From contig CADCXD010000008.1 of the NCBI GenBank assembly GCA_902806575.1, positions 1,054,001 to 1,118,000 of the forward strand: a DNA stretch of 64,000 nt. Direction: 5' to 3'. The notes below the pieces were generated by a model. That model saw only the letters and a list, made by a program, of their open reading frames with translations. It had not been told where the DNA came from and ran no database searches. Origin of the DNA: Jackrogersella multiformis (taxonomy: Eukaryota > Ascomycota > Sordariomycetes > Xylariales > Hypoxylaceae). This document shows positions 12,235 through 22,638 of the stretch, piece by piece. Made by a program: the position numbers and the translations under genes. Numbering within the stretch: the first letter of the stretch is position 1; each line of letters begins with the position of its first letter.

Positions 12235-13605
12235 CTAGAGGCTGCCAATCACCTTCGCATGGTCGTATACCAGAGTTTTCGCCTCGTCGTCGTCCAAGTA
12301 AATGGTGAAGCCGTCGTTATGGTTGCGCCCGTAAGAGTAGCCCGAGAATCCAAATTGCCAGTACATGTCGGACATGCCCTCCTCCACCATGATCTTCTGC
12401 CAGCCGCCCTCGACCTCGAGTCTAGTCGCGTTGGCGGCGGGGATCCCGTTCTGCTCCCGCGCCTCGCGCGTCATCCAGCCGTACTCCTCGTGCACGACCG
12501 GCTTCCCGATCGCCCTCCCCGACGCCGCGTGGTCCCGGATCCACTGGTCGGACCACGCCACGGTCTTGGTCCACCAGTCCGGATACGTGTGGAACACGCC
12601 GAAGTCGACGTTGGGAAGAGCCAGGTTGGCGTCGAAGTCGCCGCCGTCCCCGCCGTTGTACGCCCAGTCGTCCGACTCCTTGTTGAACCCGCCCTCGCCG
12701 CCCCACGTCACGAGGTGGTCTGGGTCGAGGCCCTTGACGAAGGTGCTCATCTCGTCGATCCACGAGGTCAGAGTGGCCGTCGTGCAGTTGCTGCTCACGG
12801 GCAGGTTGCGCGTGGCGTCTGCGCCGCAGCGCGGCTCGTTGGCCAGCTCCCATGCCATGATGGTGGCCGAGTCTTTATAGCGGGTCACGAATTGCTCAAC
12901 GTACCGCTTGTACGCGTCTTTGATCTGCGGAAGCCGGTAGAACTATTCCTTGTTTAGTATTGTAAATGTAGGTATACAGCATGGAAATCGTAGAAAGTGT
13001 GTAGATGTCGAAAAGGAGATCCTGAACTCACGTCGTCGTGGTACTTCCCGCCGAGATTGATCGTGAAAACGTCCATGCCTCCGTAGTCGGCCCAGTTATT
13101 AGTAAAAGTGACGATGAGCTTGATGCCGGCTTTGGTGGCAGCATCGACTACCTTGTCGAACTCGGTGATGTTTATGGTAGAGGCACCGTCAGCCCACCAT
13201 TGGAATACGGCATTGGTAGCACCGGCGCCCTCGCCGCCGTACTGCGGCAAGCCTTGAGGGTCGTAGGTAGCGTTCTTGTCGTTGAAGCCCCAGGTACGGA
13301 ATACCTTCAAGCCGGCATCCTTGGCGGCAGTAAGCCCAAGCTCGACATCGGCCGAGTTCTAAACCGTCATTAGCGACAACCGGCGCTATGCGAGGAGGGA
13401 TGCTGTTACGCACGCTCTCGAAGGGGAAATAGTACGCATTGCTCCCAGCAAAATTGAAGGCTTTCCCATTGAGCTGGAACTTGCCTTCTTCGACAGTAAC
13501 GAAGCCCTCGGGAGCAGTTCTCGACTTGGTCTTGTGTACTGGGCCTGCACGGACTCCGCTCGCAAGCAGACCAAGCGACAGAAGACTAGATATCGTGACG
13601 ACCAT
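12235..13605 (-). CDS. Secreted endo-beta-1,4-mannanase (GH5_7-like)
   Basis: Three exons on the minus strand (13414-13605, 13032-13358, 12235-12942) encode 408 aa. A signal peptide (MVVTISSLLSLGLLASGVRA) leads into a GH5 TIM barrel. Catalytic signatures: WELANEPRC with acid/base E209, HTYPDWW (about 291-297), and VVHEEYGW with nucleophile E326. These fit fungal mannan endo-1,4-beta-mannosidases, which cut mannan and galactomannan in plant hemicellulose. No carbohydrate-binding module or Ser/Thr linker is visible, so it is a single-domain enzyme. The overlapping open frames in the GC-rich exon 3 (12145-12957 plus, 12365-12880 plus, 12422-12853 minus) are shadows. Exon phases are all zero and agree. 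It suggests a plant-associated or saprotrophic lifestyle. Confidence 0.92.
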
Positions 13606-14462
13606 CTTGACGATTGACTTTAGTAGCAGACCAGTCGCACATATAGGTTAAGAATGAGTCGTCGCGGGTCTAGCATACTTATTTATTCCGTCACGACCTT
13701 GTTTTCCCCAACTCGGGCATTTCCCCTTTCGGCAATCGGAAGTCTTCGAACCGCGTTGCCGGGGTCTTGCTAATTGAGCCTCTTGGTAGCATTGGCGATC
13801 TGCACTGGACCACACGGAGGCAAGCATTTCGCACTATCTCACGGAGGCTACGGCATTTATGGTTTAACGTGGCGGCCCCAAACCCGTTGGAGATGTGGTC
13901 TTCTTGTTGGAGGCAGGCCCCTTTTCTGTATCATATTTGCTTATAATGAAGGGTTTTTGAATCTATGCTGAATTCCCTTAGTTATTATATTCGGCTCCTA
14001 ATTTGTTGTAATGTTGATTTCTGTAGTCCTCCGTATCCCCCCGCCATACTATTATATCGAGTCTTGTTGATATTGTGTTTTCGTACTCCCACATTTAGTC
14101 TTGACAAATTCCAATTCTGTATGATGTACTTGGCTATTCTCATCTATCCAGCGGATTTCATCAACGGGAGCTTCTCGATAGGATGCGAGTAGACAGGGAC
14201 AATTTCCAGATAATCTATCTTATCTATAAAGTCATGGTTACATGCTAATATTCGTTTAATACATGGCCTGGATTCATGACGGCAATTAGTGTCTCAATAG
14301 CATTCATAGGTAGGTATACATCACTGAACAATTGCTCTGAGGAATTTCCATTGTTGCCAATACACTTGAGTTGACCTGAACTAACTTGAGCTTTGTTTAA
14401 ACGAGTGAATATAACATTGCGCTTCCTTCACCCTAGGCTGACTTGACTAGGTAGCTGTTTTT
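13606..14462. other. Intergenic gap
   Basis: This is the mannanase promoter side and the downstream flank of the next secreted-protein gene. I see no gene. Frames at 13774-13971 and 13965-14192 lack any family signature or secretion signal. Confidence 0.5.
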
Positions 14463-14946
14463 TTAAAACACAATAATCCTCTTCGACGAACTGACCGTAA
14501 AGGTTCCGCCAACCTTCCCATTCGAAACGCAAGTTGTCTGCACCTCAGTCGCGTATTCCGCAACTTGTTCGCAGGTGAGCTGGGTATCGTCATCATCCTT
14601 TTCTCCGCAGACACCAATAGCTCCAGAATCTTGCTTAACGATCGTTGTGCAGTCTAGGCGAACACATTAATACAAATACGAAGCAGCAGTGTTGAATACG
14701 AAGAGCATAAGCACGAGGAATAGGGGTGATTTTTGTCAACTCACCTGAGGCTTTGCCATTTGTGTTTGGACAATTGCCGCCTCTTCCCTTCAGCTCATTT
14801 ATAGTATTCGTTACGTCGACGGTAGGTGGGGAATCGTCGGAGGTTTGGCAGGTAACACCATTCTGGCGGTCTGAGAGAAAGGGGGTAGCGGAGGTTAGTT
14901 TGAGAGCGGCAAGGAAAGCGACGACAGTGGTCTTGGAGAAGTACAT
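14463..14946 (-). CDS. Small secreted cysteine-rich protein (6 Cys)
   Basis: Two exons on the minus strand (14746-14946 region ending at 14745, then 14463-14653) give 130 aa. A clear signal peptide (MYFSKTTVVAFLAALKLTSA) is followed by a mature chain with six cysteines (C33, C59, C69, C83, C95, C109), consistent with three disulfides. The layout DVTNTINELKG...NCP...DCTTIV...GAIGVCG...LTCEQVAEYA...GGTFTVS resembles a widespread family of uncharacterised secreted proteins from plant-associated ascomycetes. I cannot attach a function. The splice (TCA G|GTGAGT ... CTAG|AC) creates an Asp codon and keeps the frame to the stop. A TATAAAG box lies about 118 bp upstream. It is an effector or apoplastic candidate by size and composition only. 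Confidence 0.75.
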
Positions 14947-15668
14947 GATGAATTTAGATGTTTGATCTGTTATCTTGAATGAAGTAAAGGTATGGAATTT
15001 TAGTGTTTAGAGAATTCAATATTATTGTTATATCTGTCGTGAGTACCTAGGTAGTTATTGGGGCTTTATACTTTTTGAATAACACATGGAATGGAGTATT
15101 AATATGAGCCCATAATTTCACTCTGTCATGTGGGCTCAAGAAGCGTCGTCTGATTCTCGATGGTCGATCTGAGGCAGGCCGTCTGCTGGAAAGGGGCGTA
15201 GTCACATCTGATCATCATTGTATGGATGAAACAAGAGGCCTAAGGTAGACTTACTGTTTGTTGTATTATCCCCTATAATCGCAGATATAATCGACAATAT
15301 ATTAATAGACCTTGGGAATGATACCGACCTTCATAGGTTGCCTCGACTACTGTAAATGATGATCATTGTCGATCCAGGTTGAGATAGATTGAGACTGAGA
15401 CTCGGCATTGCGTTGACGGCTTGAAAGGAGCTCTGATCCATGTGCTTCCGGCCTCCTTCCCGCTCAGCTCGGTCTAGCAGTCTAGGGGGCCGAAAACATT
15501 GCCACCGCCACGGTTACAAACGGACATATAAACGGCTATTAATAATAAGATGACGTCAACTGTGTTGTTTAATAATACAATACATCCAAGTTCTTGAGAA
15601 AATTGTTTACTTGACACAGATAACAGTAGATCTACAACGCAGGCTATCATTTTGCTAAACGTCACATT
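14947..15668. other. Divergent promoter region
   Basis: The region lies between the divergent small secreted protein and the first DUF3632-like gene. It carries TATA-like elements facing each way (15064-15070 minus; TATAAAC at 15527-15533 plus) and one CCTAGGTA element near 15047. No gene is seen. Confidence 0.5.
15064..15070 (-). promoter_or_regulatory. TATA box of the 14.9-kb secreted protein
   Basis: TATAAAG reads on the minus strand about 118 bp upstream of the ATG at 14946, a plausible position for a fungal TATA element. No experimental start site is known. Confidence 0.45.
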
Positions 15669-16543
15669 ATGCCTATCCAAACTTGGGCAGCAAACGCGCG
15701 GTCTTCGACAGAGCGTCAAAGTCCAGAGAGCCAGCGTCTAATTGACGTTTACCAGGCTCTGTTGGAAAACAAATCGACCCCGGAGGAGAGTGCACATAGT
15801 ATCTCTGCCATATTGGAGCCACTTATCAAGAGAGATCCAAATGACTTGCACATTGCATCCGTTTGGGGCCTCTTCTGCGATGCCGTACGGCACGTAGGAA
15901 GCGATCAAACAGCAAGCAAACGTCTTCTCGATCTTTTGAGTTGTATTTCTAAGCTCCAAGTCATGGATGATCACGGAAATGTCATTAAGCATGAATGGGG
16001 GGGTAGATTCTGGGTAGACTTGCCGACGTATGCTCTTACGTTCAGAGAGTACGGAATAAGTAAGTTATAAACTAGGTATTCTTCGATTGCGATATAATAT
16101 ATGCTCTGATTCTAACTATTGATGGAACAGGCATCGATCCGGACGAGGATATAGACATCAGCGATTGGGTCGGCCAGAAATCCTCCTACTTCAACGCGAC
16201 CTCATTTGCGGCAATGTGTCTCGCAGATAGCCCAAGTTTCTCTGGCATGGCATACTACATCAAAGACTGTATGAGAGAGACACTGGATGGGCCGTATGAA
16301 ACGCCTGAGCTACGATTTCGTGCTGCTTTGTACATACCCGCGATCTCTGCTTGGATCTCTATTGCCGGATACAAGATCTACGAACTGTGCAAAGAAGAGG
16401 CAATGGGATTCAATATGGATTATTGGAACTCATGGCAGAAGGGACTTAGTCGGGTTGCGGAGGATGGCCAGGTTGATGACGAGGTGAGGAACAGTGCTCT
16501 CGGTATCAACGAAAAGATGAGAAGCATCCAAAAGGGGCCTTGA
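15669..16543 (+). CDS. DUF3632-family protein (unknown function)
   Basis: Two exons (15669-16059, 16131-16543) encode 267 aa. No signal peptide or membrane segment is seen, so it is probably cytosolic or nuclear. The helical pattern (LHIASVWGLFCDAVRHVGSD, then RFWVDLPTYALTFREYG, then ELRFRAALYIPAISAWISIA) matches my memory of the fungal DUF3632 family, which has no assigned biochemical role. The intron has a GTAAGT donor and rebuilds a Ser codon at the junction. It sits at the left edge of a block of small secreted proteins. A more divergent relative flanks the same block at 21.7 kb. Confidence 0.75.
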
Positions 16544-17300
16544 CTATTACTTGACCATAGATAGCCATGATTTCGGCACTTGCAATAGATTATTATGTAG
16601 AGCCAGACGAATCCTAGTGTCACGAATGGCTCTATCTACGAGCTAGCGGCCACGGGCAGGCCCCGGGTCCATATACACGAGCCTCCATTGTCCTGGCTGT
16701 GAAGCCCCTGATGGCTTTGATAGACTCCCTGGTCTCTGGTGGCTTGAGCTACGAGAATCCTGACACCTAGATTGATTATCAGATTTATTCGTAGATCTCG
16801 ATATACCGTAATATATCTCGTATGAACAACTTGCCGGTTACATGGCTTTCGCAATCTGCCTTGGCTAGGTTAGGTACCTACCTGGTAAACTGTTCTGTAT
16901 CACTCTCTACCTAGGTAAATATAGACTGGAAAATTCCTAGCCTGAGCAGAGGACGGGTAGGACATGAAAGCAGTGGCTCGCTGATCATACCCATTTATAT
17001 AATATCAGTTCATTAAAGCTAGTACCTAGGTATCGATGAAACAATTCGTTTCTGCAGTTGCAATCCCATTGACATAGGTGGTGGCTAAGTTGCATAACAA
17101 TCTTCAGCTGCCTTGTAGATCACCGGTGTAGGTGTGTATTTTTAGAGTATACTGATCTTCACATTCATTATAAAGGAGTTGTAATTCACTTCAGATGAGT
17201 TGACACCATCATTCACGAATTACAGAACAATAAAATCCACAATAGCTTGTAAAACTTCCTAAGCAACAAGAAAACTTGCCTAATCATCATCATCATCATC
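16544..17300. other. Intergenic gap with RNase-like gene promoter
   Basis: No gene. It holds CCTAGGTA-type elements near 16872-16915 and 17023-17031, and the TATA element of the next gene. The leader ends in a CAT repeat (17286-17300) directly before the ATG. Confidence 0.5.
17169..17175 (+). promoter_or_regulatory. TATA box of the RNase T1-like gene
   Basis: TATAAAG lies 132 bp upstream of the ATG at 17301. Position and sequence fit a TATA element; unverified. Confidence 0.45.
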
Positions 17301-17941
17301 ATGGCCTTGAGAACTATCCTGTCTCTTCTGGCGGTCAGCTCCTTGGCCACTGCAGTACCAGCACCAGGCCATATCTTCAAAAGAGCCAACCCAGCTCCTG
17401 TTTCATGTGGCGGTAAATATATCCTATATTATTGAATACTGAGAATTTATACTGACTACCTGTATTATCAGAAGCCAGTAACCAGCGAGCCTGGCCGCTA
17501 CAGTCCGTTCAGGATGCTTTTGATGCCCTCGCAAATTGCGGCAATATGCCAAATGAGAACAAGCGTAAGTCATTCATCCCCGAAAATACCTTACACCATG
17601 AAACTAACAGCTCCTCGACTATAGCAAAAGCCGGCACGCGTACTTATCCCCGGCAGTATGGCAATAACCAAGGCATGCCGAGTTCGGACGACCCCGGCGT
17701 AGCAGATGCGCTGAATGCCATCCCTGAATGCCAAACCGGCCAGTCAAACATGAAGTATTTCGAGTTTCCCATTACCGACCCGGTCTTTGCCGGTGGGGAT
17801 CAGGGTCCGGACAGGGTAATTGCTATTGCGCAGAATCCGGGACAGGGCGGACAGCGGGTTTATACGTATTGCTTGGCGCTTACGCATCGACCTGGTGATG
17901 GTCTTGGGGATGGGAGGTTTTGGCCTTGCACTTCGTCCTAG
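17301..17941 (+). CDS. Secreted RNase T1/ribotoxin-fold protein with altered active site
   Basis: Three exons (17301-17412, 17472-17564, 17625-17941) encode 173 aa. A signal peptide (about 1-20) precedes a possible KR processing site at 27-28. The mature chain shows the guanyl-specific RNase N1/T1 pattern in order: TYPRQYGN (76-81), YFEFPI with E115, GPDRV with R132, and LTHRPGDG with H156, then a terminal Trp-Pro-Cys. These align with RNase T1 YPHKYN, E58, R77 and H92. The position of catalytic H40 is Arg (R78) here. Five cysteines (36, 60, 104, 151, 170) suggest two disulfides and one free. It may be a weakened RNase or a catalytically repurposed RNase-like effector. At the third exon an earlier AG (17610) would give a stop, so the acceptor at 17623-17624 is chosen. 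Confidence 0.8.
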
Positions 17942-18419
17942 CTTGTGAGTTCGAAGTTATATCGTATTAAATTAGTAGACTCGGTTAGAAGAATACGTGA
18001 GTTGCTACGGTGCTTCGGAGTAGATGCAGATGACGATGTTGCGGGAGAGGAGGGACTGGGATTGCACTTCTAGTCTAATGTTTATCATTCCTTATTAGAT
18101 TCATTCAACTGAATTGACAACTCTACCGTCTGTTGTCTATGAAACTAAATTGACAGAAGTGAAAATCATGGATCTCAGGGTTTTTATTTTCCTATCTACC
18201 TGGGTACCCTAGGTAGGTAGGTATGTAGGTAGATATAAGGGAATGTATGCCTGTGATATTTGTTCTAAAGAATGTACAGTCTGTGTTTGAATGGTAGTAG
18301 AGTTGCTTATGTAAACAATGTCCAGCCCCTGAAAGAGAGTGATCACATACTGCCTTTACCCCAAAGTCCGTCCCAACATAATCTATCAATATCCAGAAAC
18401 GCAATTACAAGCTTGATTG
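17942..18419. other. Convergent gap with CCTAGG-type repeat
   Basis: The gap lies between the convergent RNase-like gene and the six-cysteine secreted protein. The only notable content is a dense run of the dispersed repeat at 18196-18233. Confidence 0.55.
18196..18233. repeat. CCTAGG-type dispersed repeat cluster
   Basis: The stretch is built from TACCTGGGTACCCTAGGTAG followed by repeated GTAGGTAG units. It belongs to the window-wide CCTAGG palindromic motif family found in non-coding DNA. Confidence 0.7.
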
Positions 18420-18965
18420 TTAAATGTTTTCACAGATACCCTCAGTCAAGAGGCTCCGCCCATACGTCTTCTTCACTCCCTTATGCCAAACAAATCCAGT
18501 TTTTTGTTGGCTTTTGCATCGACTATTGAGAGTGTTCATATCATCGTTCAGCTCATCAGTCAGACATTGAATCGGTTTACCATAGTTGCACATATAGGCC
18601 ACCGAGGAGCCAATTTTGAAGCCAACTATACCCTTGGACTTGACATTTGGCTTGCTGTTGCAGTAGTTCTGTAGCTTCTGAAGCGACTGGACGTAATCCG
18701 CGGAATCGACAAAGATGAAATCGCTGCACGATGCTTGAGTTATGGGGAGCCCACGCTGCATGATGCGGGATCGAAATTGCGGATTCGGTGAAGTATCAAT
18801 GTCGGCTGGTTCCTTTCGCTCGTGTAGAGCAAGCATCTCGAAGTTACTCAATTGTCCGGAGCTAAAGTCGGCTGTGAAGAGCCCATCAGACATATCCTCA
18901 CTCAGTTGAACACTGGAGCCCGTAATGGCGCCGAATGCCAAAATGAGAAAAGTGGGAATCTTCAT
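18420..18965 (-). CDS. Secreted six-cysteine protein of unknown function
   Basis: A single exon encodes 181 aa. A signal peptide (MKIPTFLILAFGAITGSSV) is followed by an acidic, low-cysteine pro-region to about residue 78. The cysteine domain has C80, C102, C126, C134, C150 and C178. The core VAYMCNYGKPIQC followed by LNSRCKS, GFVWHKG and KTYGR is a pattern I associate with uncharacterised secreted proteins of many ascomycetes, with some resemblance to Hce2/Ecp2-like spacing that I cannot confirm. The ER(K) and QR pairs upstream of the domain could be maturation sites. A TATATAAA element lies about 162 bp upstream. Function unknown; candidate effector by size, secretion and neighbourhood. Confidence 0.78.
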   Translation of the reverse strand: MKIPTFLILAFGAITGSSVQLSEDMSDGLFTADFSSGQLSNFEMLALHERKEPADIDTSPNPQFRSRIMQRGLPITQASCSDFIFVDSADYVQSLQKLQNYCNSKPNVKSKGIVGFKIGSSVAYMCNYGKPIQCLTDELNDDMNTLNSRCKSQQKTGFVWHKGVKKTYGRSLLTEGICENI

Positions 18966-19126
18966 GATGACCGATGATAGTAATTTTGACGATATTTTAG
19001 GAGGATTTGAATCTTTTGCAGGCTCAATTGACTATTGAGGACGTTTAATGCGAGGTCTGTGAGTGATGATGTGTCAATTGAAGTGTTAGTGAATGCTGAA
19101 TCAAAGCAAGTGTGCTTGTTGAAGGG

Positions 19127-19134
19127 TTTATATA
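19127..19134 (-). promoter_or_regulatory. TATA box of the 18.9-kb secreted protein
   Basis: TATATAAA on the minus strand, about 162 bp upstream of the ATG at 18965. It is plausible by position only. Confidence 0.4.
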
Positions 19135-19861
19135 GACCCTAGAACACAACAGCATTGAGCGTTCTGAGTTGTAACAGGACAGATAACCCAGCCATCGGTC
19201 GTTGGTTGTTATCGACTTTGATGAATCCCATCATAAATGTTGGCGGATCCGGGGTCAATGACAAAAGGATGAGGCCCTTGGCTGTGAGCGTGATGCAGTT
19301 TACCTAAAAAACAGTAGGTGTCTATGGTAAAGTCACAGAGAATTCTAAGTTGCAGATCTATTGCTACCTTGCAACATCAAGGATTGTGGTGTTGAATCCT
19401 AATCATCAGAATAGAAGTAGAAACAAAGCCGGTAGATATTTTCAGGGGTCACAAGGTCATTTCGATTGCTAAAGTATCTAGGTTAATTCAGGCATCATTC
19501 GTTTAAGCCTTTCCCTTTATAACAATGATTGGAAAGCTTAAAGAAGGTAATAAGGCTTTGAAGATAATGACCATTGGTGCCCTTTTTGGAGGTATATGAT
19601 AGAGAAATTATGGTCCCATTTTACGTGAACATAATGGCTTCAATACAATGAGTTCGTCGAGGGAATTAGCAGAATGAAAAATTATAAGGGTATAATGAAC
19701 CTTGGAAAATAGAAACAAGAGAAAGGGCATGTGCTGTTAGGTTGCCTTTGAGTTATCTCACCATTTAAAGATGCTTCACACCAACAACCAACATTTTGAG
19801 GCTGTAATCGTGATCATCAATTTTCTATTCAAATCGGTTAACCTAGTAAGCTGATTAACTA

Positions 19862-19884
19862 GCTACCTACCTAGGTAGGTAGTT
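19862..19884. repeat. CCTAGG palindromic repeat
   Basis: CTACCTACCTAGGTAGGTAG forms a perfect inverted repeat centred on CCTAGG. It is a member of the dispersed motif family. Confidence 0.7.
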
Positions 19885-20260
19885 AGTTATGATGAAATAA
19901 GAAAGATATTGGTTAGTTGATATAATACAAAGATAAGTCATACTAGGGAATTCTCGTTATTAAGTTAAATTTAGAAGGAGTTCAATACCTAGGTAGCTAC
20001 ATCGGACTTTTCTTACCTAGGTTTTAGCAATTCAAACAAAAAGTATCTTGAACTGCATAGTTACGACTTCACTGCGAGTGTGAGTCTAAACTTAACCAAC
20101 ATCTTTTCCCCCTGGAATCCGGTTCAGGTGATGATAATCTGGAGGTCTACATGTTTTGTTATGTCTATAAGCTTGAATCGTTCCCCACGAGCATAAAAAT
20201 AGAACTCTTCGAAAATTTATGGGGTGAGAGGCATCATAGCAACGCCAACGCCACGAGGCA

Positions 20261-20267
20261 TATAAAA
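20261..20267 (+). promoter_or_regulatory. TATA box of the 20.4-kb secreted protein
   Basis: TATAAAA lies 112 bp upstream of the ATG at 20373. It is the strongest TATA match in the accessory block. Confidence 0.5.
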
Positions 20268-20372
20268 GGAAGGGAAATATCCAGATTTCGGTTCTTCTGT
20301 CATTAAATACTGGCTCAACTACTCTAGGGAGACCTGTATATATCAGATAATTCTGCATACATCCGATTCAAC

Positions 20373-20929
20373 ATGAAGTTCTTCTCGACGTCATTTACTC
20401 TCGGGGCTCTGCTCTTTTGTACCTACACTGTTGTTCCTGCTACCCCAGCTGCCGAGAAGGAAGTGTCCGCTGTGGAGAGTCGAAACGACTACTGCACAGC
20501 TGATAAAGCCATTGGGAATCTCAAAGGTCGTTCCCTCGATGGCAATGAAACCGCCATCATCCAAAAAAGGTCCGGGACCGGGGTACGTTTCTTGTGTACC
20601 TATTCTCCACTCACTCACATCATAGGGGCTCAAAAATATATAGTGGTGTAGTCCAGACTCAAAAATGCTACGTTCGCGACGTCGACGAGAACGGGAAATG
20701 TTTCACGAATGTGCAAAACTGGTGCCGATGTGACCAGTCTACTCCAGTAAGTTACCATAATGTAAGAATATTACTCTCCCAGCTAACTCATTAGTGCTCT
20801 AATCGTGCAACTTTGAAGCTTGGCTTCTTCGATGGGAGTACGCCACGCTATGCTGGGACAAATAAATATGCGACGAGGCCAGCTTGCATGTATAACCCAC
20901 CGCCAGGAATTTGCTATTGTTATGGTTAG
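20373..20929 (+). CDS. Small secreted cysteine-rich protein (9 Cys)
   Basis: Three exons (20373-20582, 20657-20746, 20795-20929) encode 144 aa. A signal peptide covers about residues 1-24. The mature protein has cysteines at 41, 74, 85, 93, 95, 101, 131, 140 and 142, including CxC pairs (WCRC, CYC). A KR pair at 65-66 just before the cysteine core is a likely Kex2 site, leaving a compact core of about 78 residues. The first intron acceptor is the CAG ending at 20656; an AG at 20650 would shift frame and lose the cysteines. No family is recognised. Size, cysteine density and prodomain fit an effector or antimicrobial-type peptide, but that is inference. Confidence 0.72.
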
Positions 20930-21708
20930 AACGGCCAACAAAACGAATATTGCTGATTTAGGGTGGTTTAGAAATGGAGGATTGGGTTAAATCTGTCATT
21001 ACCTAAATATATGATTATTAACACTCGCTACACAATCAAAAGTTCGCCTTATGCCCTGGCGGTCAACTGCGCTTTAGTTATCGAAACAATTAGCCTACCC
21101 ATAGGTACCTCTTTTTACCTCCTTTAAAGTGGTTGTCCCATATAATATTATGTACCTTATTAATATAAGCTTTTCGAGGCTATGTTACCCTTGTAAGGTA
21201 CAGTCGTAGAGTGGGCCATATATGTACATAGGTAGGTATATAATACAATAACCCTCGGAGCTCGAGCAACTTTACCACCCCACGCACTCTCGCCTATATA
21301 TACAGTGGGCTTCAGGTTCCTTATTGGTTGATGAGAAAATGTCACGAAACGACATGCAAAAGGATGAAGGTGAAGGCCGTAGCCTACTACCTGTTAGTCC
21401 CAAGACGGATAGATCAGCTGTCGCCTGGCCATGTAGGCTTGCACATTTATTCATTCACCAACCACCAGTCAAGGATCAGCTAGCATCGTATCATGTTATG
21501 GGGGGCTGTGTCCTGGTGTTGGAGGTCGATTGATGGATGCATGCTCTGATTGTGAGGTAAGCAGATGAAGGTGAGAAGCCGACTGATTTCCTACAAACAT
21601 AAAAGCTGGCTATTACCATCATCTTGACGAACGAAAAGATAAGGCAACTATTTTCTAGCAGATTCGATATTACATCAAAAGCATTGCTTTTCCTTCCTTT
21701 ATTTCACC
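20930..21708. other. Intergenic gap
   Basis: No gene is supported. A plus-strand frame at 21324-21533 and minus frames at 21160-21454 overlap each other and lack any signature. Confidence 0.5.
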
Positions 21709-22638
21709 ATGACAGCCCCCAGCTCCTGGAATATTCCCCAGGAATTTGAAGACCTCGTTGTTACAATTCGTGCCGGTAAGGTTTGGAAAGGACTCTATGA
21801 TGACACCAAGCGCCAGGCACTGGATAACCGAATGGACCAGATCCTGCCAATGTTTGGTAGCTATCTTTGGAATATTGAGGACCGGTTCAGGTCTGCGATA
21901 CAAGCTCGGGCGCCCGAGGCCGATTGGAAACCAAATCTCTCACTACACATTCGAATCCTGTGGGCCCAAATTTATACTGCTGCTCGCTTTAGTAGCGCCG
22001 AGTCCCGGGACAAACTAGTCGTCGAGCTTATGCTCCTCCATGGCGCGGGTAGTATGACATGTGTCAGGGACGATAATCAAACAATCGTGGCATCTATGGC
22101 AAATCGTGTTTTATGGACCGATATGCCGTTCTTTGCTGAGGACATGATTTACTTCTGGAACCATGAATTTGCAGCCATGAGTCGTTCTCAACGTCGAAAT
22201 CTACATTACTTCCTCGCCACGGTGGCTGGTGGTAACATTGTAAGCGACAAGCTTTGTGCCGTCGGTATTCTGGTCTTACGAGAAGCTTTTGAAACTCCAC
22301 GCGAAATGGGTAGCGATAACTCTGAAGATAGCGAAGACAAAAACAGGACAATCCATGACTTAACGGTTCTAGATTTGCTTGGCTGTGCTGAGCTTTGGAT
22401 GTTGAAAGCCCGGGACCCGATCATGAGGCTTTCGGCGAATAACTTTTCTGACTACCCTCAAGAGGTTGGTCGTCTCGGTCCACTTGCACAAGATGCTGGC
22501 GTGCCGGATAATGGTGGTATGAGCCAAGGAAGATTGGACTTTTGGAAGCACCGGTTTCGCGACATTATTCGCTCTAGGCACCCTGAAAGAAATAGCCGGG
22601 TTCCACAGGAACGGTGGCCGGATTCTTATCTTTTATGA
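21709..22638 (+). CDS. DUF3632-like fungal protein (unknown function)
   Basis: A single exon encodes 309 aa with no signal peptide or membrane span. It is mostly alpha-helical by composition, with a conserved-looking core VLWTDMPFFAEDMIYFWNHE, then MSRSQRRNLHYFLATVAGG and GILVLREAFE. The layout resembles the DUF3632-type protein at 15.7 kb (an N-terminal helical part, a Leu/Trp-rich middle naming a DLP/DMP turn), so I place it tentatively as a divergent relative. An acidic insert (SEDSEDKN, about 205-212) separates the last helices. Together the two DUF3632-like genes bracket the small secreted proteins. The role is unknown. Confidence 0.7.
   Translation: MTAPSSWNIPQEFEDLVVTIRAGKVWKGLYDDTKRQALDNRMDQILPMFGSYLWNIEDRFRSAIQARAPEADWKPNLSLHIRILWAQIYTAARFSSAESRDKLVVELMLLHGAGSMTCVRDDNQTIVASMANRVLWTDMPFFAEDMIYFWNHEFAAMSRSQRRNLHYFLATVAGGNIVSDKLCAVGILVLREAFETPREMGSDNSEDSEDKNRTIHDLTVLDLLGCAELWMLKARDPIMRLSANNFSDYPQEVGRLGPLAQDAGVPDNGGMSQGRLDFWKHRFRDIIRSRHPERNSRVPQERWPDSYLL

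Larger units (their letters stand above)
18966..20372. other. Divergent intergenic region
   Basis: This 1.4-kb gap lies between two divergently transcribed secreted-protein genes. It carries both TATA elements and CCTAGG-type elements near 19862-19884, 19988 and 20015. No open frame of interest is seen. Confidence 0.5.
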
